DNA from: Bacteroidaceae bacterium
GTDB lineage: Bacteria; Bacteroidota; Bacteroidia; Bacteroidales; Bacteroidaceae
Reading direction: 5' to 3'
Assembly (NCBI GenBank): GCA_017628775.1
Contig: JAGBYN010000109.1
Span: 1-24,467, forward strand
Length of the DNA stretch: 24,467 nt
In this document: positions 7,260 through 14,764 of the stretch, in pieces
How positions within the stretch are numbered: the stretch's first letter is position 1
How the letters are laid out: every line of letters starts with the position of its first letter
The notes under the pieces: model-generated
Told to the model about the DNA's origin: nothing
The model's input: the letters and a program-made list of their open reading frames with translations, nothing else
The model's database searches: none
Translations under genes and position numbers: made by a program

Positions 7260-7703
7260 TTAAATGTATTTTTCGTCAAACTCAACTCCCATTTCATTTA
7301 ACAAGGCTATAAGTTCATCGCGTGCTGAAATTTTACTATGATGTTGTTTCTGTCCTATAATATATTGCATCACCCGAGATTTGTCATTTTCCGAATATGT
7401 GAGCGCACAATAACCTTCAGCCCATTTCACGAACGACGGAAACTTATCACGATTAGAGGTTAAAAAGTTATTTGTCGCAATCTTCAAATCATGCACAAAT
7501 GTTGCCACTGCAATCGTGGGATGCAAACCAACAAGTAAATGTATATGGTCGGGCATACCATTGATGCGATAAAGTACACATTTGTGATTTTTGCAGAAAC
7601 CGTAAACATACATATACAAGTCTCTTTCACTCGCTTCAACAATTGACGCCGTTCCTTGATACGTACGTAATATTATATGATAAATAAGTTTGGTGTATGC
7701 CAT
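7260..7703 (-). CDS. Y1 (HUH) transposase, IS200-like or REP-associated tyrosine transposase
   Basis: A 147-residue protein when started at the ATG at 7703 (MAYTKLIYHI). An upstream extension of the frame would encode the flanking repeat and is rejected. The HUH motif is HIHLLV (preceded by GMPD), which binds the catalytic metal. The nucleophilic tyrosine lies in QYIIGQKQHH, the usual Y-I-x-x-Q-x-x-H-H block. F.KWAEGY before it matches the family pattern F.WQ.GY. All catalytic residues appear present, so the enzyme is probably active or recently active. Such enzymes cut and join single-stranded DNA at hairpin ends. The gene sits inside a repeat-bounded element directly after a truncated KilA-N gene. 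Confidence 0.9.
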   Translation of the reverse strand: MAYTKLIYHIILRTYQGTASIVEASERDLYMYVYGFCKNHKCVLYRINGMPDHIHLLVGLHPTIAVATFVHDLKIATNNFLTSNRDKFPSFVKWAEGYCALTYSENDKSRVMQYIIGQKQHHSKISARDELIALLNEMGVEFDEKYI

Positions 7704-7707
7704 ATCC

Positions 7708-7814
7708 CTTGTTGTTAGGGCACCCCTCCAGGGTGCTATGACTGTGTTTGCATTATCCGGGGGTACTCGCTTCTCTCGCACCCTCGGTTACTGAGCGGTG
7801 ACGCCTTCAGCGTC
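7708..7814 (-). repeat. right composite palindromic repeat of the RAYT-like element
   Basis: A 107-bp unit, the inverted partner of 7114-7219. On the minus strand it opens with GACGC-TGAAG-GCGTC (7814-7800), continues with CTCAGTAACCGAG and TACCCCCGG, and ends with the hairpin GCACCC-TGGAG-GGGTGC (7735-7719). Its outer 79 bp lie inside the open frame of the KilA-N gene and encode its last 25 residues and TAG stop. Confidence 0.75.
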
Positions 7815-8452
7815 ATTAGATTAGGATTTTCGTCACGCCACTGTCGAGCAGTCTTTCCGAACATAGCCACGTTGAGTACGTCAGCTTCCTCAGCATAGAT
7901 AATGTTTGCTTGAGCAGGTGTCACCTCTTCAGGGATTAGGTTGTGCTTGATTGCATCGGTATGGATGCGATAATTGATCTTCGACAATTCTCGTTTGGCA
8001 CTCCACCCCATTTGCTTTTGCTCCTCTGCTTTGAGGCGGTCGAATTCTTTGACCACAAGCAGATTGAACTCAGGAGAAAGCCACATTCCAAAATGATAGG
8101 CGATATCCTTATGGGCATACGTCCCTCCATAACGACCAGCCTTAGAAATAATGCCCATAGCACCTGTGCGCTCTATCCACTCTTTGGCGGTAAGGATAAA
8201 ACGATTCGTTCCTGATGCACTTTTAATTGCATCGAATTCTATGCTATTAAAATTAGGATTATGAAGTTGCTCCCACACTCCAAGATAAGAAATAGTATCT
8301 TTCCTACGCATCCAATTTTGAATAACTATATTGGTTCTATCTGAGTTATCACCTGCTTTAACCATATCTGTCAAACAGATATAGTCTTCATTGTGATTAT
8401 TTAAAATAACGGATATCTCAGATTCACCTATATTAATCTTATGTATTGCCAT
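7736..8452 (-). CDS. KilA-N domain protein, 3' end replaced by the RAYT repeat
   Basis: A 238-residue KilA-N domain protein when started at the ATG at 8452 (MAIHKINIGE); an upstream TTG overlaps the putative -7 element and is unlikely. The KilA-N core (about 10-110) has DYICLTDMVKA, IQNWMRRKDTISYLGVWE and, later, GRYGGTYAHKDIAYHFGMWLSPEFNLLVVKEFDRL. KilA-N is a DNA-binding domain first known from phages. The normal family sequence seems to end after KTARQWRDENPN. The remaining residues (TLKASPL... to the stop) are encoded by the mobile repeat. Full-length relatives, as I remember them, continue for about 40-50 more residues. The protein is therefore truncated and carries a foreign tail; whether it still works is unknown. 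Confidence 0.82.
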   Translation of the reverse strand: MAIHKINIGESEISVILNNHNEDYICLTDMVKAGDNSDRTNIVIQNWMRRKDTISYLGVWEQLHNPNFNSIEFDAIKSASGTNRFILTAKEWIERTGAMGIISKAGRYGGTYAHKDIAYHFGMWLSPEFNLLVVKEFDRLKAEEQKQMGWSAKRELSKINYRIHTDAIKHNLIPEEVTPAQANIIYAEEADVLNVAMFGKTARQWRDENPNLMTLKASPLSNRGCERSEYPRIMQTQS

Positions 8453-8479
8453 AATCCTATTCTTTTCTAATAAAGACAA

Positions 8480-8487
8480 CAAATCTA
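8480..8487 (-). promoter_or_regulatory. -7 element upstream of the KilA-N gene
   Basis: TAGATTTG on the minus strand fits TAnnTTTG and lies 27 bp before the ATG at 8452. No good -33 TTTG was found at the expected distance, so the call is tentative. Confidence 0.35.
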
Positions 8488-8609
8488 CTAAAAAATCCCA
8501 ATCAGGAAATTCGTTGTTTAAAAATATCTATGAGTGAAACGATACCTAACGAAAATACTCCGCAAGATAATTATAACCTAAAATAATAGACGAGTTATTA
8601 GGTACGAGT

Positions 8610-8720
8610 AGACGAGAGGGAGAGTTGAGAGAGGAGAGTTTTGAGTTGAGAGACCATCCGGATGGTTAGTTGTACTCTGTACTCTATCAGTTGTACTCTG
8701 TTCTCTGTTCTCTGAACTCT
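8610..8720. repeat. GA/CT-rich imperfect inverted repeat with central palindrome
   Basis: A purine-rich arm (about 8613-8652, repeated GAGAG and GTTGAGAG words) and a pyrimidine-rich arm (about 8668-8720) flank the perfect palindrome ACCATCCGGATGGT (8653-8666). The right arm has a 13-bp direct repeat AGTTGTACTCTGT (8668-8680 and 8689-8701) and TTCTCTG twice (8701-8714). It abuts the nitroreductase stop codon. On the minus strand it could fold as a long imperfect hairpin and serve as a terminator. The stretch 8488-8609 before it holds nothing else recognisable. Confidence 0.55.
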
Positions 8721-9278
8721 TTAAACAAACTTAATCTTGCCCAAGTCGCGGGGCTTTGCTGCTGGCGCTTCGTCGGGATAGCCCACGGCGAGGAAGTAGC
8801 GGAGCTTGTAGCCGGGCGTGAAACCTAACTTTTCGAGGTAAGGTTTTGCGGATTCGCTGGCGTTCATAAAGATAGAGGGGGCTGCCATGACGCACGTGCC
8901 GAGTCCGAGTTCCTGCGCTGCGAGGCACATGTTTTCACCCATGAGTCCGACGTTGATGAGCGTCATGCCCAATTCGTCGTCGGGGCACGCTACAGCGATG
9001 AGCGCCATAGCATTGCGGAAGGCATTGCGAAAGCCCGGTGCATCGCTGTTTACGAATTGCGGCATTTCCTGCTTCATCAATTCGGTCACTTCGTTCATGT
9101 AGTTGGCATCGTCAAGGATACGCACTTCCCACTCTTGCTTGTTCATGGCATTGGGCGCGTTTACACCACACGCCGCAATCTGTTGCAGGAGCTCGCGAGG
9201 CACGGGCATTTCCTTATACTGACGAATAGAGCGGCGCGCCATAATGGCGTCGATAACGGGCGTTTCTGTGTGTTTCAT
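8721..9278 (-). CDS. nitroreductase family protein (FMN-dependent)
   Basis: A 185-residue cytoplasmic flavoprotein of the nitroreductase fold, which uses FMN and NAD(P)H to reduce nitro compounds, quinones or related acceptors. The N-terminal MARRSIRQYKEMPVP (13-27) contains the usual RRSxRxY flavin-phosphate motif. NAPNAMNKQEWE (40-51) corresponds to the family's 'APSaxNxQpW' block. GLGTCVMAAP (125-134) and GYKLRYFLAVGYPDE (156-170) match the C-terminal flavin and dimer region. The length fits the short single-domain members. The natural substrate is unknown. It has its own promoter and a long leader of roughly 150 nt, and is separated from the sialidase genes by a strong terminator. Confidence 0.9.
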   Translation of the reverse strand: MKHTETPVIDAIMARRSIRQYKEMPVPRELLQQIAACGVNAPNAMNKQEWEVRILDDANYMNEVTELMKQEMPQFVNSDAPGFRNAFRNAMALIAVACPDDELGMTLINVGLMGENMCLAAQELGLGTCVMAAPSIFMNASESAKPYLEKLGFTPGYKLRYFLAVGYPDEAPAAKPRDLGKIKFV

Positions 9279-9430
9279 AGTTGTGTTTTTCGTTTTAACA
9301 ACTGCTCAGCGAAAGCGCAGCAGCTAAGGTGGTTAAAATCATTGTTCGGAGTTTTATGTGAAATGTCTTCGGGTGGAATATATAAAACCTTATGTTGTTT
9401 TTCTAAAAAAATGCCAAAAACTTCTTACGG

Positions 9431-9462
9431 CAAATTTACGTAAAGAAATGTAAGCGTCCAAA
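9431..9462 (-). promoter_or_regulatory. sigma-ABfr promoter of the nitroreductase gene
   Basis: On the minus strand, TTTG (9462-9459) and TAAATTTG (9438-9431) are separated by 20 nt, an ideal match to the consensus. Transcription would start near 9425, giving a leader of about 147 nt before the ATG at 9278. It begins immediately downstream of the sialidase terminator. Confidence 0.65.
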
Positions 9463-9465
9463 TCA

Positions 9466-9519
9466 AAAAAGCATGAAGGCTACCAGCGCACACCGCGCCA
9501 TGTAGCCTTCATGCTTTTT
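9466..9519 (-). terminator. rho-independent terminator of the sialidase operon
   Basis: The arms AAAAAGCATGAAGGCTAC (9466-9483) and GTAGCCTTCATGCTTTTT (9502-9519) are perfectly complementary over 18 bp with an 18-nt loop. On the minus strand the stem ends in a T run. It starts 17 bp after the sialidase stop codon. Confidence 0.88.
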
Positions 9520-9535
9520 CGTTATGTTGTTTGTT

Positions 9536-12500
9536 TTACTTCACCAATACCTTTTTGCGGTTGATGATATAAATGCCCTTTTGTGGTTGCTCGTTGATGC
9601 GGCGTCCGCTAAGGTCGTAGATGCCCTCTTGAGCAGGCTCCGTTACGGTAGGGATGTCTTCAATCGCAGTGTAGTCGGCTGCTGTGATGGCGATAACTTC
9701 CCATTTGGAGGGCGTTGAGGCGTTCCATGCCACGATGTTCTTATTGCTTGCCAGGTGGAAACAAGGGTGGCTTGCCGATTCGGGGTTGACAGCATAGAAG
9801 GCTGTGTGGCCGTCGATTGAACTTTCAAGGGTAAAGACGCCTGCTTCTTCTTCCTTTTTTGTGGGGCTAATGACTTGGCTTGCAGCGCCAGGATTGCCGA
9901 TATACACTTTGCGGTATTCGTTGTAAATCTTCCAACCCTCGTCCACCTTCACCAAGGTCCAATGTTGTGTTTTGTTGGTGGCACTTAAGGTTGCCACACC
10001 GAGTTTTGTGGACGAAGTGTTGAGGTATTGGTTTTGGTTATAGCTGCTGTTGCCATCCAGATAGCCCACGTTGCGGAGTCGGTATTTCTTGCCATCGAGT
10101 GGCTGGATCTTTGCCTCGTTGATTGCGGCATTGAATTCAGCCATGCTTTGTGCGTTGCCCCCTTGTTTAAGCATTTCAGCTTTTGCCATAAGATCGTCGT
10201 AGCAGTCGGGGTTGATTTTACCGATGATGTACTTCATGTTCTCGGTATCTTCAATTTCTGGGCAAAGCACAGCAAGGCGCTGGTCAATGATATTTTCAGC
10301 GATGTAATCAGCAACGGCAGTGCTATCGGCGCAGTAGCTATAGCGATTGTTGGTGATGTGTTCAATGGTGTAGTTCTTGTAGATGATGGTGTAGTCGCGT
10401 CCGTGCGTTGACTCTTCATACAAGAAACCAATGGATTTATCGCTTTGGAGGGTCATGGTAGAGTAGGCCGAGCCCATGAAGCTGGCTTGATGGCTTCCGT
10501 CCCAATCCTTAGCCAAATCGGCGGGTGAAGCAAAGTCGGTTGCGAAGTCGGTGAGTTCCTTATAGAATATGCCCACGTTGTAGCGTCCGCCAGGTCCCAT
10601 AGGTACGGATTGAAGTGCGAGGAACGTTTTCTTCTGCGTTTCGTTGTTTACCGCCGGGATAATCATGATTTCACCGTTTGTTGAGTTGCCCACTGCTGCA
10701 ACGCCATTGTTGCTGGCATTTGAAAGGGCCGCTGTAGCCCATGTTCCTTCAGCCGATTCAATGTCGGTGTAGGTGTAGATGTTGAAGTAACGTCCGGTGG
10801 TGCGGCTTGAAAGCACAACACTACCGTCGGGGAGTTCTTCGCATTTAGGTTCATCGCCCGAAGGAGCGGGGCGGTCGGTGATTTTACCGAGCACGTACCA
10901 GTTTTCACCAAAGTCGTCCGAGTAAAGCACACGGTTACCCTCGTTTTTGGTCCATACCGAGCAGTAAAGGCGGTAGTAGTCGCCCACCTTTATCTGTCGG
11001 CTTTGGCAGATACGTCCAGAGCCGATAAAGAGTGATTGCACGGTGGGGTTGTTGTTCTTATCCACGAACTGACGGTAGATTTGCTCAGTGACTTCCTCGG
11101 GGTCGGTCCAGATCCAACGTTTCAGGTCGCTATTGTACTTGGCGCGCACACGAGCCACGCGGTTGGGGTTGCTCTCCTTAGAGTCGGGGATATAGTTGCC
11201 ATTCCAACACACTGTTTTTCCGCACACCATCATCACGAGCAATTCATTCTTTTCTGCATCAGCCACAATTGCAGCATCGCCAAAACCGGTTTTCCAGACC
11301 TCGCCGCCGTTGTTGTCGCCCACGCCGTTGGCCACAAAGAATTCTTCGCCCCATGTTTTACCATTGTCGGTAGAAATGCGGCACTTCACATCCACCTCGC
11401 CGTAGCCAATATCGTTGCCGCATGGACGGTAGTCGGAAATGGCAAAGATATGTCCGTTTGCAGCAGTAGCAATGGCAGGAATGCGGTAGGGGTGGGGCGT
11501 TTTGTTGTCGTAAACGTAAAGTTCCTGTTGAGGCTCTGCAGCCTTACCGCTGCGCTTGATGGTGGCATAGAAGTTTTTGGTGTAGATAAAGTTGTTGGCT
11601 GCAGATTGATAATCTGGAACCCCTGCGCTCACAACGAACGAAGTCGTTTTCTCGTTAAGACCACCTACCCAGACATGAGTGGTTTCGCTGCCATGGCATG
11701 TTACAGCGCTGGCGCCTTTAGGCGTTACGGTCATATTCACCTTTTCATCGTTGTTGGTGAAATCGAAGCTGTAGCCCTCAACCACAAACTCGTCGGGTGC
11801 GGTGAGCGTATAAGTGCATGAGTTTGCTGCCGCATACAATTGTATGTTTGCGTTGTCGTAGTTCATCATGTTGTTGGCGCTAGTGGTAAAGCGCAGCGCG
11901 TAACTGCCATTAGCCTGCCAAGCGCTTGCCCATGTTTTGTTGGCGTTGGTTGAAGTCCATGTGCCGTTTTCGGCATCCACCTTAAGCGTTATAGTGGCCA
12001 GTTCCACCTGAATGCTTGAACCTGCGTCTTGACCAGTGGTCCAGAATGCCAGCTTGTTATTGCGGTTGTTGAGCTTATTGGCTTCGCGACCAAACTGATA
12101 GAAGTAGAATGATGTTTTGTTGGCAAGATCAGCCGACTCAGCTATGTTCCAAAGGTAAACGTAATTGTCGTTGCCTTCTTCCTTAAGGATGGCAAAGGCA
12201 TTGCCTCCAGTGTTTGCACTGAGGTCTGTGGGAGATGCCAATACTTTAGTGGCACCCGCCTGTTTGTTGTAGATCTTAAAACCGTTGGTGCGGTCGCCCA
12301 CGAAACACCAGAGGTCCTTTGCGGCGTATTCGGTGGCTGCCGTGGTGAGCTCTATATAATTGTTGCTTCCGTTGTTGCTGATGACCAGGCCCGATGCACC
12401 AATGCGCAGTGCATACCAAGTGGTTGTGGGGCTGAATCCTCCATTCTCAATGGTAGTTGTGGCAAAGGGAAGAGCCGCACCAAAGGCTGTTGTACTACCA

Positions 12501-12538
12501 AGAATAAGGAGTAAGAAAAGGCTAAAAATGTGTTTCAT
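9536..12538 (-). CDS. large exo-sialidase with flanking modules and T9SS-type C-terminal tail
   Basis: A 1000-residue exported GH33-type sialidase that releases terminal sialic acid from host glycans. It has a signal peptide (1-19), an N-terminal beta-rich module (about 35-190), a second beta-rich region (about 191-335) and the propeller (about 340-725). Expected catalytic residues are visible: R352 in YRIP, R371 and D376 in DYRPCGND, E563 with R579 (DEPKCEELPDGSVVLSSR), R652 and nucleophile Y692 (SAYSTM). Asp boxes are STDNGKTW (389-396) and SDDFGENW (540-547). A C-terminal module (about 815-950) resembles the first module. The last 29 residues (GIYDLSGRRINEQ...KKVLVK) look like the type A T9SS signal, so surface export is likely. 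It lies 67 bp after the paralogue in the same operon. Confidence 0.92.
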   Translation of the reverse strand: MKHIFSLFLLLILGSTTAFGAALPFATTTIENGGFSPTTTWYALRIGASGLVISNNGSNNYIELTTAATEYAAKDLWCFVGDRTNGFKIYNKQAGATKVLASPTDLSANTGGNAFAILKEEGNDNYVYLWNIAESADLANKTSFYFYQFGREANKLNNRNNKLAFWTTGQDAGSSIQVELATITLKVDAENGTWTSTNANKTWASAWQANGSYALRFTTSANNMMNYDNANIQLYAAANSCTYTLTAPDEFVVEGYSFDFTNNDEKVNMTVTPKGASAVTCHGSETTHVWVGGLNEKTTSFVVSAGVPDYQSAANNFIYTKNFYATIKRSGKAAEPQQELYVYDNKTPHPYRIPAIATAANGHIFAISDYRPCGNDIGYGEVDVKCRISTDNGKTWGEEFFVANGVGDNNGGEVWKTGFGDAAIVADAEKNELLVMMVCGKTVCWNGNYIPDSKESNPNRVARVRAKYNSDLKRWIWTDPEEVTEQIYRQFVDKNNNPTVQSLFIGSGRICQSRQIKVGDYYRLYCSVWTKNEGNRVLYSDDFGENWYVLGKITDRPAPSGDEPKCEELPDGSVVLSSRTTGRYFNIYTYTDIESAEGTWATAALSNASNNGVAAVGNSTNGEIMIIPAVNNETQKKTFLALQSVPMGPGGRYNVGIFYKELTDFATDFASPADLAKDWDGSHQASFMGSAYSTMTLQSDKSIGFLYEESTHGRDYTIIYKNYTIEHITNNRYSYCADSTAVADYIAENIIDQRLAVLCPEIEDTENMKYIIGKINPDCYDDLMAKAEMLKQGGNAQSMAEFNAAINEAKIQPLDGKKYRLRNVGYLDGNSSYNQNQYLNTSSTKLGVATLSATNKTQHWTLVKVDEGWKIYNEYRKVYIGNPGAASQVISPTKKEEEAGVFTLESSIDGHTAFYAVNPESASHPCFHLASNKNIVAWNASTPSKWEVIAITAADYTAIEDIPTVTEPAQEGIYDLSGRRINEQPQKGIYIINRKKVLVK

Positions 12539-12605
12539 GTTTATTGATTAACGAAAGTTTTGGATCTCGTGTTCGTTTGTGCTCAAATCCTCTGACGAGG
12601 CATGA

Positions 12606-14531
12606 TTACTTTTTGATGATTTCCCACAGCGAAGCGTTTGAGGCGTTCCACACCACCACCTTGTGTTGCGACGAAAGGTGCAGGCAAGGGTAGGTGGGGT
12701 TTTTAGGTTGTGTTGCAATGATGGCTGTTTGTCCACTGAGGTCGCTTTGTAATTTAAAAGTACCAGCTTCGCCAACAGTCTTGACCAGGGGAACGATGCT
12801 GCTTGTGTCGCCAAGTTTGCCCACGTAGGTTTGTGTGGCAGCATTGTAGAGCAACCACTCGCCCTTGCCGTTTTTCTGGAGTGTCCATGCTTGTGCAGCA
12901 TTGTCGTTAGCCAATGCTGAGGCTGTCAACCCCTGAGCTGTAGCCGTCATGTAAAGGTTGTCGGTATAAGCCACTTTCCCTTCTGTAAATCCCATGTTGC
13001 GCAACAGGTATTGTGTGCCCGAAATGGCTTGTGTTGTGGCATTGAGCAAGAGGCTGTTGAGCTCAGCGATCGCCTGTGGGGTGCCTTTCTTGGTGATGGT
13101 TTTAACCACCTTGTTTAATTGCTTGATTTCTGATGCGTTAATCACGCCCACCTTGTTGGCTTTGCCATCCTTTGGTAATCGGGCTGTGGTGAGTTGTGGT
13201 GCCACGTTCTTTGCCACATATTTCTTGTGCATCTTCTTATCGGTGCAATAGGCATATTTGCCCTTAGTGATGTCCTCGATACTGAAATTCTTATATACAA
13301 TGGTGTAGTCGCGTTCAAAGGTTGATTCTTCGTAAAGGAAACCAATGCTGTTGTCCTTTTGCAATGTCATGGTTGAGTAAGCCGAACCTAAGGTGCTCAC
13401 CTGGAAGGCACCGTCCCAATCCTTCGCCAATTCAGCGGGCGAAGCAAAGTCGGTGGCGAAGTCCGTGAGTTCCTTATAGCAGATGCCCACATTGCGACGT
13501 CCGTTGGGGCCGAAGGGCACCGACTGCAATGCTAGGTACGTTTTTTCTTTCGTTTCCTGGTTTATCACGGGAAGAATCATGATTTCTCCATTCGTTGAAT
13601 TGCCCACCACGTTCACACCGTTGTTGTTTGGACCAGAGTGTGCTACGGCACCCCATGCGCCCTGAGCCTTTTCAACGTTAGTATAGGTGAAGATGTTGAA
13701 GTAACGGCCATGGCAACGGCTTGAAAGCACAACGCTGCCATCGGGGAGTTCCTCGCACTTAGGTTCGTCGCCAGCAGGCGCAGGGCGGTCGTTAATCGTG
13801 CCCAGTACAAACCAATTTTCACCGAAGTCGTCCGAGTAAAGCACGCGGTTACCGCCGTTCTTGGTCCACACCGAGCAGTAAAGGCGGTAGTAGTCGCCCA
13901 CCTTGATCAAGCGACTTTGGCAGATACGACCCGAACCGATGAAGAGCGATTGCACGGTAGGGTTGCCCTGTTCGTCCACAAACTGGCTGTAGATTTGTTC
14001 GGTAGCTTCAACGGGTTCGCTCCATTCCCATTGTCCTGTTTCGTTGTTGAGTCTTGCTCTCACTCGTGCCACGCGGTTGGGGTTGCTCTTGTCTGAGTTA
14101 GGGATGTAATTGCCATGCCAGCACACCGTTTTTCCGCACACCAACATCACGAGCAGTTCATTGCGCTCCGCATCAGCCACGATGGCAGCGTCGCCAAAGC
14201 CAGTTTTCCAAACCTGACCGCCATGGTTGTCGCCCACGCCATTTGCTACGAAGAATTCCTCGCTCCATGTCTTACCATTGTCCTTAGAGATGCGGCACAT
14301 CACGTCCACCTCTCCGTAACCAATATCGTTGCCACAGGGGCGGAAATCAGAGATGGCAAACACATCGCCATTGGGCGCAGTTGCAATGGCAGGAATGCGG
14401 TAGGGGAATTTCGATTCCTTGTTGGTGATGTACAAGTTCTGTTGTTCAGAAGTTTCGGTTTGTGCTTGTGCAGAGGGTGTGCCCAAGCACAAAGAAGCGG
14501 CCAAAACAAGCCAAGAAAATCTTTTTTTCAT
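12606..14531 (-). CDS. exo-sialidase paralogue without T9SS tail
   Basis: A 641-residue GH33-type sialidase with a signal peptide (1-24, ending AQA-Q) followed almost directly by the propeller (about 38-425). The catalytic set is complete: R45 in YRIP, R64 and D69 (DFRPCGND), E256 with R272, R345 and Y385 (SAYSTM). Asp boxes are SKDNGKTW (82-89) and SDDFGENW (233-240). A helical linker (about 440-500) and one C-terminal beta-rich module (about 505-640, with WLLYN and YVG) follow. The catalytic part is very similar to that of the next gene, so the pair arose by tandem duplication. This copy lacks the extra N-terminal domains and the T9SS-type tail, and is therefore probably periplasmic. It is the first gene of the operon, with a strong promoter. 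Confidence 0.92.
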   Translation of the reverse strand: MKKRFSWLVLAASLCLGTPSAQAQTETSEQQNLYITNKESKFPYRIPAIATAPNGDVFAISDFRPCGNDIGYGEVDVMCRISKDNGKTWSEEFFVANGVGDNHGGQVWKTGFGDAAIVADAERNELLVMLVCGKTVCWHGNYIPNSDKSNPNRVARVRARLNNETGQWEWSEPVEATEQIYSQFVDEQGNPTVQSLFIGSGRICQSRLIKVGDYYRLYCSVWTKNGGNRVLYSDDFGENWFVLGTINDRPAPAGDEPKCEELPDGSVVLSSRCHGRYFNIFTYTNVEKAQGAWGAVAHSGPNNNGVNVVGNSTNGEIMILPVINQETKEKTYLALQSVPFGPNGRRNVGICYKELTDFATDFASPAELAKDWDGAFQVSTLGSAYSTMTLQKDNSIGFLYEESTFERDYTIVYKNFSIEDITKGKYAYCTDKKMHKKYVAKNVAPQLTTARLPKDGKANKVGVINASEIKQLNKVVKTITKKGTPQAIAELNSLLLNATTQAISGTQYLLRNMGFTEGKVAYTDNLYMTATAQGLTASALANDNAAQAWTLQKNGKGEWLLYNAATQTYVGKLGDTSSIVPLVKTVGEAGTFKLQSDLSGQTAIIATQPKNPTYPCLHLSSQHKVVVWNASNASLWEIIKK

Positions 14532-14633
14532 ATCGTAATGCGTATTGTTGTTTTTTTACTGTGATGCCCGTTTCCGGCAATAGCCCTATGTTGACGGACT
14601 TACCCCTTCATGCGGGCGAGGTAGATATAAATG

Positions 14634-14665
14634 CAAATATAAGTTTTTATTTTTTTATAAACAAA
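14634..14665 (-). promoter_or_regulatory. sigma-ABfr promoter of the sialidase operon
   Basis: On the minus strand, TTTG (14665-14662) and TATATTTG (14641-14634) are separated by 20 nt, an excellent match. The start site would be near 14627, giving a leader of about 96 nt. Its -33 element is only 3 bp from the -33 element of the divergent promoter. Confidence 0.68.
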
Positions 14666-14668
14666 TTC

Positions 14669-14696
14669 TTGTGTTGCAATGTTTTTTGTAAGTTTG
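14669..14696 (+). promoter_or_regulatory. promoter of the methyltransferase gene, divergent from the sialidase promoter
   Basis: TAAGTTTG (14689-14696) fits TAnnTTTG. A TTG at 14669-14671 serves as a possible -33 element, but the 17-nt spacer is shorter than usual. The leader would be about 60 nt. The pair of promoters is back to back. Confidence 0.5.
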
Positions 14697-14764
14697 CAAG
14701 GATAAATGAGTTTATACGCGTTTTTGCAGACAAGTGTTTGGCGTTACTCACTCCATAAATTCTG

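Larger units (their letters stand above)
7114..7814 (-). mobile_element. RAYT/IS200-like element bounded by 106/107-bp inverted repeats
   Basis: The Y1 transposase gene (7260-7703) lies between two long imperfect inverted repeats, giving a unit of about 701 bp. Each repeat contains several small hairpins, as expected for single-strand DNA recognition by HUH transposases. The right repeat begins 5 bp upstream of the transposase ATG. Inverted flanking copies are more typical of RAYT/REP loci than of classical IS200, whose ends are not inverted repeats. No target-site duplication was found, as expected for this class. Solo decayed copies nearby (5427 and 6826) support REP-like spread. Confidence 0.65.

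Noticed and set aside
7704..7781. A 26-codon N-terminal extension of the transposase
   Set aside because: These codons are the flanking repeat itself, and the ATG at 7703 begins the normal family sequence MAYTKL.
8610..8720. Possible CRISPR array
   Set aside because: The repeats are short (7 and 13 bp), of low complexity, not separated by unique spacers, and no cas gene is near.
11036..11821. A 261-codon open frame on the plus strand, opposite the large sialidase
   Set aside because: It mirrors the codon structure of a well-supported sialidase gene, shows no recognisable domain, and has no promoter of its own.
12539..12605. A promoter or terminator between the two sialidase genes
   Set aside because: No TAnnTTTG element and no stable hairpin with a T run was found. 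The small CCTC/GAGG palindrome is too weak, so the genes are treated as one operon.
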